This document shows, in pieces, positions 20,650 through 34,010 of a stretch of DNA of 64,000 nt (the stretch's first letter is position 1; each line of letters starts with the position of its first letter). The notes beneath the pieces are model-generated. The model ran no database searches and was not told the origin of the DNA. It worked only from the letters and a program-made list of their open reading frames with translations. Source of the DNA: Sphagnum compactum (Eukaryota; Bryophyta; Sphagnopsida; Sphagnales). The translations under genes and the position numbers were made by a program. The DNA is taken from NCBI GenBank assembly GCA_965153455.1, contig OZ234498.1, forward strand, positions 868,001 to 932,000, read 5' to 3'.

Positions 20650-23080
20650 TGTTTTGTATGTAATTAAACACATCACAAATTGTCCACATAGAAATGAATT
20701 GGATGTTCAATGTTCACCTTTCTAGTCTTCTTGTTTAAGTATCATCCCACATTTGTCATATCCATTACAAGTTCATTGAACAATGCATTTGCTTCTACCC
20801 CCAACCTCTTTCTAAACTTACATATAAACTTCCTAAACCTAAATGAAAAAACCAATTGCCTTATCCAATTCTACAATAGCTTTCCATGAATCCTTTTCAC
20901 ACAAAATTCTTACAAACAATGTCATCCCTCACGTAACTTACAACATGCCCCAAAATATCAAATTTGATTCTTTAAATTACTAACACATAAACTAACACAA
21001 TCAAAACAAAATTTCTACTTCCTAACTCCGCAACCTTTTTAATGTTTCTTTGGTAATTATTGGGACCTAGCAAACCATGAACTTGTTCATCACCTCCATT
21101 CCATATGTAATAATTAAGGAGCACAATTCATAATAACCTACATTTGTCCCTATCCACTTAATCATGCAAATTATGCAACGAAAGAAACAAAGGATATAGA
21201 CCATAAGACATCGATGCTTTCACAAAAAGGAAAACATAAACATTTATCTCTTGACACCCACAAAAATCCCATGTGCAAATTCACAATCCTTCAACACCGT
21301 TTATTTTTTCCATTTGTCTTTATCTACATCACCGTATCCTTGACATCAACATCATCACCGAGATTTTAAACCACAAACAACAAGCCATTAAAAAAACACA
21401 TTTGTGCTTACATGGCATAACATGATCGTATCCGTCATTCTTCATGAATGTAAAAATAAAAAACCAAAAGTGGCCATCCATTAGTAGTCTTTGCCAAAAG
21501 CCTAAAAGCCTAAACCTTAAACCCTAAAGTGTTTGGTAGTTGATTAAATTTGTCGTGAATCCAAACATCCACAATTAAGTCATAATGAATAATGGTTCTT
21601 GGTTTTGTTATAATGTCCCAAGCTCCCTTTCCAGTTGTTCAAAAAAATTCAAAACAAAAAAACCTTTCAATTCCCAAATTTTTCACAAAAACTCAAAATA
21701 ATTAATCACAAGTTCCAAGTTTTTGAAAATTTTCCAAAAACCAACAATTTAGGGGAGGTTCTGTTACTAGTTTTTTTATTTGTTTGATAATCACAATTTC
21801 AAATCAAAATGTCAAAACTAATTTTCTAATAGTTTGGGACTTATTTGTCAAGGGTACATATACTTAATTATAACCTTTTAAATTTTTTGATGAAACCTTC
21901 AATTTGGTCTTTGGATTGGTTCTTTGGATTTTTAAACCTTTAGTTCCAATCATTTTCAAACAAAAATTGCAGTTGGTCTGGTTTAAAATAATGTTCGCAT
22001 TCATTTCCATTACACACAATTAAACCAAAAAGAAAGAAATTAGTTTATTCCACTAATGCACACAATCCAACATAAGGATTATGTAATATTAATTATGTAC
22101 AACCAATCAAATGCAACAACTTGCCTAAAATGTAGGCCAAAGTTTATTATTTTTAATAAATTGTATTTATGTATTTTCAACACTTAAACCTTTTTAAAAC
22201 AGGGCAACACCCCTGAGTTTAAATTGTAATTCAATTTTGAAAATAAGCCAATTTTCCAATTAGGTTCCAACATTGACTCCAGAAAAACTTAGAATCTCTA
22301 ATTTGAAAACTTAACTTATAACTTGAACTTTTTGAAATTTAACAACCTACCAACATTGGCCCTAACCTTATTGTTAGCGATACATTTTTGTATCGTTCTA
22401 AATTCTTGTCCTACTCTATTAATATAAATACCATGTAAAAATATTAATTAAGACATCTGAATTATTGCTGGAAAATTCCTTATTAATGTTGAAGAACTAC
22501 ATTTTGCCATTATGCCATTATTGAATTGAGACGATCAACAACAATTGGGAAAGTATGCAAGCTTCAATAAATCATAAAACATACATGCCAAGCTTCTCTC
22601 ACAAAGTAGTCCTTTCATTCAGAAACACCACTATCATTGTTTAGAATAATCCCCCTTCAAAGTCTCTTGTGGCAACCTTATTTTTATATTGACATGCCCT
22701 CTGGCAATTCCAAGAAATAGTTATAACTACTTTCGTGTCATATCGTTATGTAGTTATGACAGTTTGTCACTCATATCAAGTCGATAAGCTTAGCTTGTAT
22801 CAACTTACTACGTTTTGATAGTTCCAAAGGGACTTACTAAGATTTTGTATAATATTCCTACTATGTCGACATTCCTAAATATATCCTTTACATTATCCCC
22901 CTCCTAATGTTGTAGTGTCCCCACACAATTGCACATACATTATAGTTACACATTGCAAAAGTCTTCTTATTTCACCACAAGTTCTTAATTCCTAGAACCT
23001 CCTGCTTTGGCATAAAATATGAGTTGTGTTAAAGTGTAGAAGTTGTCAATTTCACTATGAAAAGACTCTGCCCCTTCCTT
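20650..23080. other. AT-rich intergenic DNA, no gene recognised
   Basis: There is no open frame with recognisable content. The right end may belong to the 3' flank of the unclassified element that follows. Confidence 0.55.
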
Positions 23081-23099
23081 GGTGTATGTAATCTGCTAC

Positions 23100-26000
23100 C
23101 TCTGAAGATATTTGTTGGTTTACTCCATCTTCATAGGGTATGGTAAACATCAATGGTAGTGAATGAACTTACCTACACATGGTCACTTGGACAGCTTCTC
23201 CACCAAGTGTTTTATTCTCAAGATGACTGCCCGTAGGGATAGTTTGTCCACTCCCAAATGTGCTTTTCGAACAAAATATTTAATTTGCTTGTTCTTGATA
23301 ATCCTCCAGATAAGAAAGGCCATGGCGCGATTTGCAATGTCAGTGAAACATGTTAACTCTTGGCAATCGTCCATAACTTGCTTCCATTTCTCAGGTTGGG
23401 TCTTAGCCCTGTTTTCCACATGTTTGGAATAGCTTCCATTTGAGTCATAACGAAAGTAGGTCTGCTACATGCTGAAGTTTAATGGCGACGATAGTAATCC
23501 TCGAATGCAATCTCCAGCTTATAGTAATATCGTAATGCATACAATCTTAAGCAACGTACCTCAAACTCTAGAGCACCATATCTTCTAGGCTAGTGGTACT
23601 AAATGTAGCAACATATAATGTTATATGCTAAATATTCTCTCCATTCCAGGTTGTTTATTGCCCACATAGAAAGAAATTGACTCTTTGTGATATATGCTCC
23701 CAACCTAGGAGGGGTTATTCCTACTCATAGACAAATTTGGAAATGATGCATTGGATAATATATCTCAAGAACAAGGATCCTTGTCATGATATACTCCATC
23801 TCTAACATCATATGGAACATATCATTTCTGGTGTAAGGTCTAATATCTGCTCTTTTTACCAATGTAGGATGTTTTACTTGTGGTGGCATAGTTCCATAAA
23901 TAAGCTTCCTCACCCAAGTCTCCACTACCTTTCTTCATGTACTAACTTTTAATCTCTGAAATCCCTTAGTTGGTTTCTCAAATGCTCCTACCTAGTTTGT
24001 ACCTATGTTTGTGTTACCAAGTTTTTATTTTATTATACTTTGAGGATAAAGTCATGACAGTTGGGTAGTCTCATCTTCATCAGATATATCCACTATATGT
24101 ACATCTACAAGGATCTTTTTCCCCCTTTTCACTTCTTTAGTCGACTTGCCTTGCTCCCTGTTTGGTCTAGTCTTTCCCTCTATGGTAGCATCATCTTCAA
24201 TTTTGTCACATGGTGCTATTCACTGATATGCCACATCCAAAACACTGACATAATTTTTGATTTGCTCAAAATGCCACCTCCTAAATTCAGCTTCAACCTT
24301 TTCTAGAACTTCCCCTAATTCCACAGGACTTCCTTCAATCAGTTGGTCATATAATTTTACCTTGGCTTGATTTGCCACAATTGCAACTTCCCATTCTGTG
24401 TTGACTTGTAATTGAAGCTTTTGCATTTCAATTTGAGTTCTTTGTACTTCTTTCTGAAGTTTGTTTGTTTTTGCCATAAGCATCTTGCAGTTTTGAAAAT
24501 GAGTCTATTGAGCTTGTTTAGTCACTCCCTTTTGAAAAGTTAGTTCACTTTCTTGTTGTTGCATTGCTTTTTCCATCTTTTTCCCTCTTTCCTCCGCACT
24601 CCACTGCTCAACCTTGAGGATTTGAATTTCTAGTCTTTATTGCCTTATATTTACATCTACTTTCAACAAAAGTTTTTCGTGTTCTTCTACATTTTTCCTC
24701 TCCGCACAAATGGCACTTTGTATTTCCTCTCCCTAACAATCTATCTAAAAAATTAAAGTGTGTAGTTCCAAGTTCTTTTCTTCCATTATTTTTAATCTTT
24801 CAACTATTTCTTCTAGCTTTTGTTTTGTTTCCACTCTGGCTAACTCTCTTCGTGCCAAATTTGCATCTAACAGGTTGTTTCTTTTCTTTAACTCAATAAT
24901 TTTTATTTTGGATTGTTATCTTGTTTGATCAGAGATTCATTATGAGTTGTGAACTTCAATACCTTCTTTTCCATGTTTTTTTGCTACTACTCCAACTCTT
25001 ATTTTTGTCTCTAGTTCAGCAATTGATTCTTTGCTTCCTCCAATCACTTTGCCACTACATCTTTTCCTTTTGCAACTCCGTGATTTGTGCTGTCATATAG
25101 CACATTTTCTACCTCCAACTCTAAGAGCTATTTCCTTGAGTTGATCCACCACAAAGCTCAATTCATCATCAACATCAATGTTGTTCACCTCTCCTAATTC
25201 TTTTGTTATGTTTGTTATGGCAACACCATTTCTTTTTTAGTCATGATGGAGTTGGCTCTCTTCTACTTGCTGTGGTAAAAACCTCTATTCACTCTGTGGT
25301 ATAATTCCATTTTCTGGTGGTTGCAAATTCTCTTGGTTCTTCTATTGCACAATTTCCAATGGTTGTTGCTCTCGGATTTCTTCTTGCATCTCATGCTGCA
25401 AAATCTCCCTCTCTAGTTGTTGGTGGTATGGCCCTCTTGTTGGTGTCCATCTCTCCCATTTGGTTGATGATCACCACCACATCATTTTCTAACGTAAGAG
25501 GACTTTCTTCCACAATCTGATCTTAAACCGCTTATTCCTCTAACACTTATACTTCAAGAGTTTGCTCTGTGTCAGCATCCCTCATATTTTGTTCTTCTTC
25601 AACAACTACTTCTACAGTTTTGCTCACAACACTAGATGTGATAACAAGCTTATTAGGATCAGTAATAGTCTCGCCAATAATCTCATTAGTATCCCCTTCT
25701 TAAGGTAATGATACCTTTGTGATCACTTTGTTTGGGGTTGTTGATGATGATCATGTCCTTTTCTTCCTATTTTCCAGCATTATGGCATTAACATCCATAA
25801 TGATTTTCTCCTTCCGCTTCTGGAGTTTTTTCTCTCTTGCAGGACTTTTTTGCTCCTTGGCAAACTGCTCTTGATAGAAATATCCGATTATTGTCAGAGC
25901 AGGTTTGATTAGGGTATTAGTCAACTTTCCAACCTTATGTTAAACTACTACTAATTCATTTTGCAACTTTTGAGAAAACCATGTTACCCAGTTAACTGGC

Positions 26001-27170
26001 TCCTTTTCAGCAATTAACATCATAGAAATTAAAGAACTAAGGGCAAACCTATTGCCTTGACGAATTGTTAGAATCTTCATCAATGCTTCCAATCTTTTAA
26101 CTCTCACCTTCCAATTGGCTTCAACAATCACATACCTTGATTTGAGAACATAGTGATCTTATTGTGTTCCTGTAAAATAAGTGGCAACAACACCATTGTA
26201 CCCTTCCCATGCTCCTGCCATCAATCCTTCACAAGGTAGTTTAAACACCTTCACGATGCCTTCCTTGACCATCTCTCCAACTTGACATATTGGTTGTTAG
26301 AGTCGAAGTTGAAAATCAACTCCTTCACCAGGGGTTTGTTGATGCGAGTCCAATTGAATTTCTTCAACGATGCAAGACCCACCTTCTTAGCCCATGTTTT
26401 TTCATGAGTGTCTAAGGCCCAAATACTACCATGAGTGCATCCTGAGAAGTCATTTTCCCTAATTCAACCATAGTCGACAACTTCTCCATTAGTTTGATCC
26501 TTCTTTGTTTGGTGCTCAAAGAAGTCATACTAGTGTCAGTTTCATGTTCATGCTTCATCTCTCCAATGTCAAGAGCTTGTTACTTATACAAATCGAACTT
26601 CCGATTCTAGAAAACAACAATGTAATGTTGGTAAGGTGGTTTCAACAGTTCTTTGCATATTCCTATAAACAGATAATCGAATCGCAATCGTAACACAACA
26701 ATTTCAAGACAATGTTGCTTCCTTAGAGTATTAGGAACCAACCTCTTTTGTTGCTTTCTCCTGAAGTATTCCCAAATTCGTAGTTGAGTAGTGTCACAAC
26801 TAGAAATTTTTTTCTTCATGTTGTTCCTTGGAAATTTTCTAGAAGTCTTTTGGCTATATGTCATCTGCTTCACAATGTTGTTTACCTCTTCGTTTTTGTC
26901 CTCCAAAACAAGAGTTGTGGGGTTCAAATGTTTTTTTATTTTTAGGTATTGTTGCTTCAAAACCATTGTCTCCATTATCATTCGACTCCTTTTCACTATC
27001 TTCTATACGGACTCCTTGCTCGAAGATAACTTTCCAACAGCTTGGTCCTACATAACTAGATGCAAATTGTGTTCTCTCTTGTTCTTCAAATATTGCTTTG
27101 CCACCCAACTTTCCCATATTAGGTTTGAACCAAGCCTTATGCGGCTTTGCAGACCTCTTAATTCTTGATT
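23100..27170 (-). pseudogene. Decayed large ORF of an unclassified repeat family, partly coiled coil
   Basis: Reading the minus strand downward, coding-like pieces occur over 4 kb. They are KLGGKAIFEEQERTQFASSY (about 27110-27050), then near 26430-26300 DTHEKTWAKKVGLASLKKFN and NKPLVKELIFNFDSNNQY. Next are EPVNWVTWFSQKLQNELVVV followed by a TAA and HKVGKLTNTLIKPALTIIGY (26000-25880), then KIIMDVNAIMLENRKKRT. A Gln/Leu/Glu-rich, heptad-like stretch near 24483-24300 is QKEVQRTQIEMQKLQLQV. The last pieces are at 23925-23730 and 23419-23183 (ELTCFTDIANRAMAFLIWRI). Stops and frameshifts separate them. No RT, transposase, integrase or zinc-finger motif was seen. It resembles large repetitive ORFs I associate with conifer genomes, by recall only. 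The function is unknown. Confidence 0.6.
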
Positions 27171-27780
27171 TCGTTGTTCAGTAATATTTCTAGCTCAAAC
27201 GTTCCATTCACTTACACGTTCGTCTTTCCCAAAACACTTCTTCCATAAGTTGTATCGTTGTTTGATTTTCTTCAACTCCATTAACTCTTCAAGGCTTAGT
27301 AAAGTATCCAAAGGCCATATCGACCATAATTCATTTAATGGACTCTTTATATCCTGGTGATAACCTCTTTGTTTTTCCTTGTGGGGTCTAGGTTAGGTGG
27401 TTGCAAATAACCTTCTTTATATTCTTTTTCTTTTAGGGCATAATTGGTAAGGTATAATGATTTTCTTTTTTAAAGTCTGGTTTTGTAACCATTATTTTTT
27501 ACCTTTCTTTCACTACTTCTTGATCTTTCTTCCTTTACCCAAAAATACTCATCATCTATAATTTTAGGTATAGAATTTGTCCATGGTAGTCTTTTAGGTT
27601 TGGGTACAAGCTTAAATCATAAATTTTTAGGTACAACAGTTAAATTTTGAGTGTCACCCCCCCTTGAATGCTAATGTACTTTTTTGCAATTTTTTTTTAA
27701 TTTCACCTTGTGTATGACCAAACTTAGGTGACTCGTGCTATCTTTTACTGACTTTAAGGATATCTCTATCATTTAATTTT

Positions 27781-28600
27781 TGCACATGTGGCCTTGATAT
27801 TAGAAAGGATATTGCTTAGCCATGTTAAAAACCCCTTGTGAGGTCTTAAGGTTGAGTTGCATTTCAAGGATCAGCCTAGATTCTTGTGATGGAGTTGGGC
27901 TACCTTTTCACAAAAATGTAAAAATTCATAAGTAATTCCAAAAATGTCATTAAAAATTTACAATCCCCCCTGAATTGAGTTCTAAAACCTTTTGTCTTTC
28001 AATCAAAAATACTAGTGTGGCCTGTGCTGTTGGCCCAAGTGTTACCACGTCTTCAATTGACTTTTCCTTCCAAAACTTGGTTTTTGGAATTTATTTGAAT
28101 TTTCAGCGATAGAAATCACTTTAAAATGAATATCTCCAACATTCTGAATCCAAATCTTACCAAATAAATTCTAATAAATTTTGCTCATCAAGATATTTCC
28201 AATAACATCAAAGGCACATTCCAATTCTTTCGAAATTTTTAACTACAATTGATTTTAATTTTCAGTGAAAAAATCATTCAATATTCAAGAACTTTTACAG
28301 TGCAAGTCCAAATGCCATGAAACCAAGCTGATGCACCCCTCCTCCTCAAGAGCTTTCCAAAGAGACCAAGAACACGATCTGAAACATCTTGCTTCGGTGG
28401 ATCTCATCTGTATAAAACAAACAAACTACCTTCCTTCATAGATAGATAATTGCATGTGAAAAAAAAAGTTAGTCAAATGGCTTATTGTGACAATTATTGC
28501 CACACCTTACCGTACAAAAAAAATTATTATCAAGGAAATTTGTTACAAATCCTAAGAAACAAAAGGAAAATTATCCTTTAATTATCCAAATAATTCACAT
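27781..28600. repeat. Dispersed repeat, copy B (partner at 18108-18440)
   Basis: This copy is longer than copy A because an insertion of about 480 bp (28000-28480) separates the GAGTTCTAAAACCTTT block from the GACAATTATTGCCACACC block. It has only one counterpart of the 112-bp unit that is tandemly expanded in copy A. Confidence 0.75.
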
Positions 28601-29800
28601 CTTGTAATTACTACCATGCCTCCCACTAAGGTTTGGCATTAAGTAATTTTCAAAAACGAAACCCCAAAAAAGGAAAATTTAGAAATGCAACTGCTACAAA
28701 ATTATTATGGAAACTAAGGATTGTGCCTGCTAGCACATTATCATTGGAGTTGTGAAATAGTAGTGCACCTTTGTAATTATTATTTAACTATTATAATTCT
28801 GAATTTTAAAAATGCATTCATATCCCACATTACCATTAAATGTTACGAAATAGAGGTGCACTTCTTGTAATTATAATTTATGTCTTAAAATTCTGAAAAT
28901 TAAGAAATGGGCATTCCTATCATTATGGAAAATAAGTTAGCCAGGCCGGTCACCAAACACTTAAGCAAACGAATGAAAAAAAGCACCTAGATGAGGGCTT
29001 GGCTCATCTTACTCTTCAAAGAGATTTTGTTTCGTTCCTATAGGCGCATCCATAGCTGTTTAGATTGCATCAAATGGTGTACAATTGAAAAAGATATGCC
29101 CCTTCAAAACAAAGGTCCTTTAAAAACTAGAAATTTTTTAAAACAAACACATGGGACCCTTATCAGCAAACACATGGCAACTTGTCATCAAACATCAAAT
29201 TTTTGACAAATGGTCAGCATGTCACTTGTGTCCAAACTGGATGGATGCCAAAATTGAGCTACTTTCATACAAAAATGTTCATCAAACATAAAAGGGCCAT
29301 GATCAAAAGTTTCAAAAGTTGTCATGGTCAACGATGATGAGCAAACTACTAATATTTTAACCCTAATGTCTTAAACTACATTTGGCGATGCCACATTAAG
29401 GTTTAGGTGATGTTCCCTTCTTGTGTCTCTCATCCCAATGCACTTTGCAATGGGAAGTCTCCCAGTGCACATTACAATAGGAAGCCATTGAGTTTTTTTG
29501 GTTGTTGGTCGTAGCTGCTCAACGAATCGTTGAGTCACTTTGGTTGTAGCTGCACAACAAGTTGTTGAGTCACTTTGGTTGTAGCTACTCCATGGTTACA
29601 AGCGATGGCAAGTTCGATTTGCTATATGGTCTTTGGGGATGGAATGAGCTAAACACATGATGGACTTCAGAACCCTTTGGTGGCATGATTGTTTTATGTC
29701 ATTTCTTTGTATTTTGAATTGACTAAAATGTTTGTTATTTGTATGCAAGGTGTGAAGGAAGTGACTCGATTTTCTCATTCCTAGGGATCGCCTCTTCTCT
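28601..29800. other. AT-rich intergenic DNA, no gene recognised
   Basis: Only short chance open frames are present. A small tandem duplication occurs at 29505-29590, where TGGTTGTAGCTGC or TGGTTGTAGCTAC and GTTGAGTCACTT recur. Confidence 0.55.
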
Positions 29801-30400
29801 CGTTAATTGATTCCGTTGAAAGGATTTGGGTCTTGCTTCTTCTCTCTTTTTGGTCGATTTCGTGGAGAGGATTTGGGTCCCACCACTTTTTTCCTGCTGG
29901 TCAATTTTGCCAAGAATATTCTTGGCTATTGTCTCTCCCCGATTTTGTTGATAACTTTTTGGGCCCCTTTTGTGATTCTGTGAATCTTTCTCTCAATCCT
30001 TTTCTTTGGTCAAATTTATTTCCAGATGAAGGGCTCTTCTCTCTCTTTCTCTCTCTACTCAATTCCATCTCCAGCTCTAGGAACTCCCTCCTTTTAATTT
30101 TCTTTCTCTTCAATTTTGTCTGGACCACCTCCTAGGCTCCTTTTCTATCTTTGGTCGATTTTGTCTCCATCTCCTCTACAATTCTCTCTTTCTTTCACAT
30201 CGATTTGCTTCTTCTCTCTCTCTGCCCCATTTTTCCTGGACTTTAAACCCCCCTCTCCAAGTTGGAAAAGTTCTTGAACTTCCAACCCTCCTCTTTGATT
30301 TGGGGAGCTTCTTAGACCTCCAACCTTCTCTTTGGACTTTGATTGTTTTGTTGTACCTTCCCTTCTCTCCCCCTCCATTATGTTGTTGGTTAGTTAGTGG
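29800..30400. repeat. TC-rich low-complexity tract with degenerate repeats
   Basis: The plus strand is strongly enriched for T and C (TTCTCTCTCTCTGCCC, CTCTCTCTTTCTCTCTCTACT). It carries repeats of GGTCGATTT(C/T)GT and GGTCAATTTTG about every 55-120 bp. Purine-rich reading frames on the other strand are a by-product of composition, not genes. Confidence 0.7.
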
Positions 30401-30459
30401 AAGGTTGTTATAACCGTGTTGGAACATGGCCTTCTGCAAACATCCTTGCCCTTGCCCTT

Positions 30460-31430
30460 GCCCTTGCTCTAACTTCTGATTGTGTAGGTGTTGAAATGCT
30501 CAAGTTTACACCCTTTGACGCGCTCCTAAGTCCCTAGTTAACCCCAAGTTGGGCTAACTTGTTTCAAGTTGCGGAATAGGGAGGGACTCGGGGCACGCTT
30601 CCAGCCTTCAACACTAAAAGGGGTAGAGGGTCGTGTTGAAGCCTCGGGATGGACTAGGAAGAGTGACAAGCTTTTCACCTACTCAAATCTGCATCAAAAC
30701 CAACACAAGTTGGTTAGACCACTTTCTAGATCACTTTGGTGCTAGGACAAGCCACGGGCAACCTTGGACTCATTTGACTCACCACGGCCCGGACTCGAAG
30801 GAAGCCACCACCTTCCCCCATATAGTATTCTCTGCAGGTCTCCACCGAGGCTACATCCGAATGGCACTTTTTTTCCCGAGACTCCCAAGGAGGAGTCCCG
30901 AAACTGTCCCGGTTTGGATTTTTGGGACTTTGGGAGCTCATATCTCCCAGCTCCAACCTCTGATTGGAGTGAGGTCTAAACCAAAGTTGTAGCTCTCCTC
31001 AATATCTTTCCAACGGTGTGTCGCACTCTACCTTCACACACGGGATCAAGTTGATTCCCGACTTTTAATGGTCGGGAGTCAAACTGCCAGTTTGACTAAC
31101 GGCCCTTCTTTTGCCCATAACTTGGGCTGAAGATGTCCAAATGGCCAATGCGAGGCCATTTTCGACATGTACACTTCAAGACCTTTCCATTGATATAAAG
31201 AACACCTCAATGCAAGGTGTTTTGACTCCTGCAATCGAGCTCTGAGTTTTCGGGAGTCCCGGAGGACTTTAAGTCCCCAACTTTGGGAGTGTGAGTTGCA
31301 TCTTCACACTTTGCCCAAAGTGAGGTTGCGACACCCTTGTACCCTAATGGATGGGCTTGTAACCAACTTGGAAGTTACGGTGAAATCTGTCCCTTTTTTC
31401 CTTAATTGCCATTGTAGACTAAGCTCGATT
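30460..31430. mobile_element. GC-richer block, possibly an LTR or other transposon fragment
   Basis: This block is visibly richer in G and C than both flanks. It starts near TGTTGAAATGCTCAAG (about 30489) and fades after about 31430. It includes GATATAAAGAACACC and repeated CGGGAGTC words (31072-31085, 31251-31265) but no coding content. Length and composition would suit an LTR. No matching second copy, primer-binding site or target duplication is in the window. Confidence 0.3.
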
Positions 31431-31865
31431 GAAATCTACTTTGTATTGTTTTTCAACTAGCCTTTCAGTTGCTCTATTTGTAGCAATATGTTAATTTGCT
31501 GCATGTTTTTGCTTTGTTTCCTCCCTTTCCTTTCTCTTTTGTTCTCTGATTATTTATGTAACTTCTATGTCCATAACTTTCTTACGCATAATTTGTAGAT
31601 ATTTGTTAGAGGTAACAAAATGGAATTGATTGTAATCAACTAATGGCTCTTTCCCGCATGTCTTCCTTGTAGGCAGATGTGGTAGAGACAATAAATTCTT
31701 CAAGTAAAGTGGAGTTCAACTTTTTGCAAAATGTAACAATTCTTTTTCAGACACATCTATAGGTTCACCTAGGTTAGTTATGCAATCCATATCAACTTTT
31801 GTTCCTATATCTTCTAAAATAATAAGACTTCTAAGCTTTTCCACATAGTACCTTGGTGGTTGCTC

Positions 31866-34010
31866 CTATACATCATCATCATAACTTATTGTAGTAAGCT
31901 CCTTTGTAGAGCCTATGTTGATCAACTCTACAGTTGCTCCATGCTCACCCCAATCTTGAGTATCATTTAAACCTTTGGAATTTTTTGCATTCTTTTCATC
32001 TGATGCGATGATGTTGTTTTCTACAATGTACAGTTCACTAAGCTTAGTCCTGTCATCCATAGCCTTTGGATTAAAAGGTTAGATCCGTGTAACCTTGAAC
32101 CCATTCTTGATGTTTCTTTTGGAGAGAGTTACATCTAATGTCTTACCCAGTTTGCAAAAGCAATCTTGTCTAACTCCTTGTAATTACTACTAACTAGGCT
32201 ATTATTTTTCTCTTTTTTAAAAGTTGTTTTGAAAGGCTTGAAATAGCTTGCATATAGAGGTTGTAAAGCATGGGAGGTGTGTGTAGGTAGGATAATCATA
32301 TTTAGCCCAAATTGTTGAGCTTGTTTTATTACTTCTAGGCTAACATGTGAACCATGCCCATCTAGATTTAATACATGACGGTTGCTTGGAGAGATTCCAC
32401 CTAGAACCATCCTTTTGAAAAATGACAAAAATTCCTTGAACAAAAAACTTGTCATCCATGCTTTGGTTTGGATTGCCATACATGTTCCAAATTTGTAGTG
32501 CTTAATGTAATCATCTTTGATTCTTTCACCTCAGAATATGTAGAATCCTGGTATCAATCCCCCTGTTATAGTCACTGCATAATTGATGGTTAGCCATTTC
32601 TTGGATTTTGGGATGGTGTTGTATACTTGATGAGAACTTTTTTTGCTAGAACTCTAGCTCTTTTAAATGCCTCCTTGTTTGAATTCCAGTTTCATTAGAG
32701 TTCCAAATGTGATCTGGATTATGTTAATGTTGGGTGTACAAGGATGTCAGGTTCTGGTAGAACAAGTTGCAAAAATTGGTGGTGAGGCCTTGGGCTCTAC
32801 TAATCTCCAATCCTTTTGCAAGATGGATGCTCAATTATGGATGCCTGCACTGAAACTAGTACCACAAGGAATCCCTAGGCACCCCATTTCGAAATGGGTG
32901 GGTCGAGTTTGAATAACTTCTGCCACCTTCCATTTGAGTTGTGGTAGTGTTATGGACAACCCACATTCTTGCATACTCAAAACCCATGCAACAACATCTT
33001 CATCACCTTCTTCTATTAGTACACCCAATGGTCCAATTTTCCTACTTTTAGTCTTTCCATTTAGGTGTTCAAAAAGTGAAGTTACAAGTATGCCCCAAAT
33101 TTTGTTGGCCCCTCGTAAAGAAGTAATGCCAGGTTCAACTTCATCCATGGTTGTCTCTAATGATTCATTTGACCACTTGCCTCTTAGATTTATAGTAGGC
33201 ACCCTATTTGCTTTTTATGGCCTTTGTGTTGTCATGTTTGATCTAGCTTGAGGAGGGACATTCTCCTTGTCCACTGCTTGCTTGTCCACCACTACACTTC
33301 TTCTCCTACGAAGGACATTGAATTATGATGCTTTTAGTTTTCCTAGACCCAATCTCCAAAATCTTGGTGGCGTGTGTTCAAGCCCCACAAGTGGTACTCC
33401 CCTATCTTTCCTATGTTCAGACCAAGAAAACAAGAAGTGCGTTAGGTGAAGGAATTTGTTCAATGCATGTTCATTTGTTTTGATGAGATCAAAGACGTTT
33501 GCAAAATGAGTCCAATCTAAATCTTCATACGTTGATGTGCATGCTGTTGGAGTGTATCTAATTGTACATTGTGTTTGAACTTTAGGAAATTTGTGTCACC
33601 GCACTGTTGTTACAATCTTTCCTACTACATGGACAATAGATTTAGCTATCCAACAAAAATCAATAAACTTGTTGAAACTTTCCTTGTAAATCTTGTCAAT
33701 AAAATTGTGCTCTCATCTTGGTGATTATCTATTTTAGGTAGCCCTATGCTCTCTTCTTTCATTTTGATCTACAATACTAGGTATTTTTTCAATTTGCTTT
33801 GTAGTTATTTAGTTTCCTCCTTCCTTTTGCTAGGCAAATCTATGTTTTCTTCTTTCACTTTGCTAAGCAATTTATCTCTGATTAATATGCTTTCCTTAAG
33901 CACTTTTGATTTAAGCACTACTGCACTAGGACAAAGTAACTCTAAGAATGCTTGGAGTTCATCTTCCACATGGCTTTGTAGTCTAGACATGTTGATTTGC
34001 AATTGAGTTA
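31866..34010 (-). pseudogene. pogo-like (Tc1/mariner superfamily) DDE transposase, decayed
   Basis: The minus strand reads an N-terminal helix-turn-helix region RGKWSNESLETTMDEVEPGI ... KIWGILVTSLFEHLNGK (33180-33030). Then come RAQGLTTNFCNLFYQNLTSL, IWNSNETGIQ (about 32712-32685), WLTINYAVTITGGLIPGFY and AWMTSFLFKEFLSFFKRM. The C-terminal catalytic part is NLDGHGSHVSLEVI ... LPTHTSHALQPLYASYFKPF (32380-32235). The expected first Asp (DET) is Asn at codon 32696-32694. The expected last Asp (QPLD) is Tyr at 32254-32252. Stops include a TAA near 32729 and a TGA near 32533. An acidic tail (32060-31866) and an upstream open segment (34002-33805) may belong to the same protein. No terminal inverted repeats were identified. 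Confidence 0.85.

Noticed and set aside
26791-27168. 125-codon plus-strand frame
   Set aside because: Antisense to the decayed coiled-coil ORF, which has better protein-like composition on the minus strand.
29901-30439. Minus-strand frames rich in Glu, Arg and Lys
   Set aside because: They mirror the TC-rich plus-strand tract and show no domain.
30633-30992. 119-codon plus-strand frame in the GC-rich block
   Set aside because: No recognisable motif, and several overlapping frames are equally open because GC content lowers stop frequency.
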